A stretch of DNA of 64,000 nt, from the NCBI RefSeq assembly GCF_000719345.1, contig NZ_JOFX01000004.1, positions 1 through 64,000 on the forward strand, written 5' to 3'. The position numbers and the translations under genes are program-made. The number at the start of each line of letters is the position of its first letter. Positions within the stretch are counted from its first letter, which is position 1. The DNA is from Streptomyces sp. NRRL F-2664. GTDB lineage: Bacteria > Actinomycetota > Actinomycetes > Streptomycetales > Streptomycetaceae. The notes under the pieces are model-generated. The model saw only the letters and a program-made list of their open reading frames with translations. It searched no databases and was not told where the DNA came from. Shown here piece after piece: positions 63,422 through 64,000 of the stretch.

Positions 63422-63924
63422 CCACCACGGACGTCGCGACGACCCGCCTGGAGGCCGAGCTGGCCGAGCTGGCGGGGTCCGTCCCGGACCCCGAGCTGCC
63501 GGTGCTCACCCTCGGCGAGCTGGGCGTGGTGCGCGGCGTGCGGATGCACGACGACGGCCACGCCGAGGTCACCCTGACCCCCACGTACACCGGCTGCCCG
63601 GCCATCGAGGCCATGTCCGCCGACATCGAGCGGGTCCTGACCGGCCACGGCATCCCCGAGGTGCGGGTGACCACCGTGCTGGCCCCGGCCTGGTCCACGG
63701 ACGACATCAGCGCCGAGGGGCGCCGCAAGCTGGCCGAGTTCGGCATCGCCCCGCCCCGGCCGCACGCGGCCGGCGGGCCGGTCCCGGTGACCCTGTCCGT
63801 CCGCTGCCCCAACTGCGGATCGACCGACACCGAACTGCTCAGCCGTTTCTCCTCCACCGCGTGCAAGGCGCTGCGCCGCTGCACCGCCTGCCGCGAACCG
63901 TTCGACCACTTCAAGGAGCTGTAG
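63415..63924 (+). CDS. paaD: 1,2-phenylacetyl-CoA epoxidase subunit D
   Basis: 169-aa maturation protein: MIP18/DUF59 domain (about 20-105, VPDPELPVLTLGELGVVRGV, TYTGCPAIEAM) and a C-terminal zinc-finger-like VRCPNCGS...CTACREPF (about 135-165). Probably inserts or repairs the iron centre of the complex. Overlaps paaC by 7 nt. Confidence 0.94.
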   Translation: MVTTTDVATTRLEAELAELAGSVPDPELPVLTLGELGVVRGVRMHDDGHAEVTLTPTYTGCPAIEAMSADIERVLTGHGIPEVRVTTVLAPAWSTDDISAEGRRKLAEFGIAPPRPHAAGGPVPVTLSVRCPNCGSTDTELLSRFSSTACKALRRCTACREPFDHFKEL

Positions 63925-64000
63925 ATGGCCGCCCCCCGCCACGGCGCGTTCCACCCGCTGACGGTGGCGGCAGTCGACCGGCTCACCGACGACTCGGTGG
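63925..64000 (+). CDS. paaE: 1,2-phenylacetyl-CoA epoxidase reductase subunit, partial
   Basis: Only the first 25 codons are in the window (MAAPRHGAFHPLTVAAVDRL...), beginning directly after the paaD stop codon. Position and the FHPLTVAAVDRLT start fit PaaE, the ferredoxin-reductase-type electron donor. Truncated by the window edge. Confidence 0.85.
   Translation, partial: MAAPRHGAFHPLTVAAVDRLTDDSV

Overview
This is a GC-rich chromosomal segment of a Streptomyces-type actinomycete. The evidence is codon use, mycothiol- and F420-type enzymes, a Bpa proteasome activator, DUF397/DUF5753-type regulators and two complete branched-chain 2-oxo acid dehydrogenase clusters. Gene content and order (aspS, SpoIIE phosphatase, pirin with a phiC31-type attB, FadE5-like dehydrogenase, bkd cluster, response regulator, two Ser/Thr kinases, second bkd cluster with bkdR, paa genes) match, from memory, the region just left of oriC in S. 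coelicolor (about SCO3795 to SCO384x). Two ParB parS-type sites support a position near oriC.

Layout. 1-13.5 kb is conserved core: aspS, a SpoIIE phosphatase/anti-sigma-like protein, pirin, an ArsR-like regulator, an SseB protein, a FadE5-type acyl-CoA dehydrogenase, an internally duplicated zinc-ribbon-like protein, an M18 aminopeptidase and a TlpA-NHL protein. 13.35-18.43 kb is a compact (about 5.1 kb) integrative element with a large serine integrase, an XRE/DUF5753-DUF6879-DUF7848 regulatory cassette and one unknown gene. It sits inside the 5' part of the TlpA-NHL gene and brings its own in-frame replacement 5' end, so the target is rebuilt at one end and left as a truncated copy at the other. 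18.4-31.6 kb is mixed core and accessory: a damaged ATP-grasp gene, LURP-one, nitrilase and maleylpyruvate-isomerase-like genes, a GntR/MFS pair, DUF418, a papain-like protease fused to a six-repeat propeller with a chagasin-like inhibitor gene next to it, DUF1266, an F420/PPOX-type protein and a GNAT protein.

31.7-45.2 kb: bkdABC-1, an orphan response regulator, two divergent membrane Ser/Thr kinases, and a leaderless PadR-ABC transporter operon whose operator covers its own start codon. 45.3-50.2 kb: Bpa, a MobA-DUF6457 fusion, MoeA, a K+ channel and a quinone oxidoreductase; a perfect parS lies across the moeA/channel junction. 50.3-64 kb: bkdABC-2 with divergent bkdR, then the phenylacetate genes (TetR regulator, 3-hydroxyacyl-CoA dehydrogenase, paaN, and paaABCDE running off the end), plus a TrmH methyltransferase and an SdpA/SdpB-like DUF5819-HTTM pair.

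Regulation. Three near-identical 14-bp palindromes (ACCGAnCGnTCGGT type) lie at the bkdA2/bkdR, hbd/paaN and paaA promoters. They suggest that the TetR protein encoded here links phenylacetate and branched-chain amino-acid catabolism at the acyl-CoA level. Other palindromes stand before the pirin, fadE5, bkdA1 and padR genes. No rRNA, tRNA or CRISPR array was seen.
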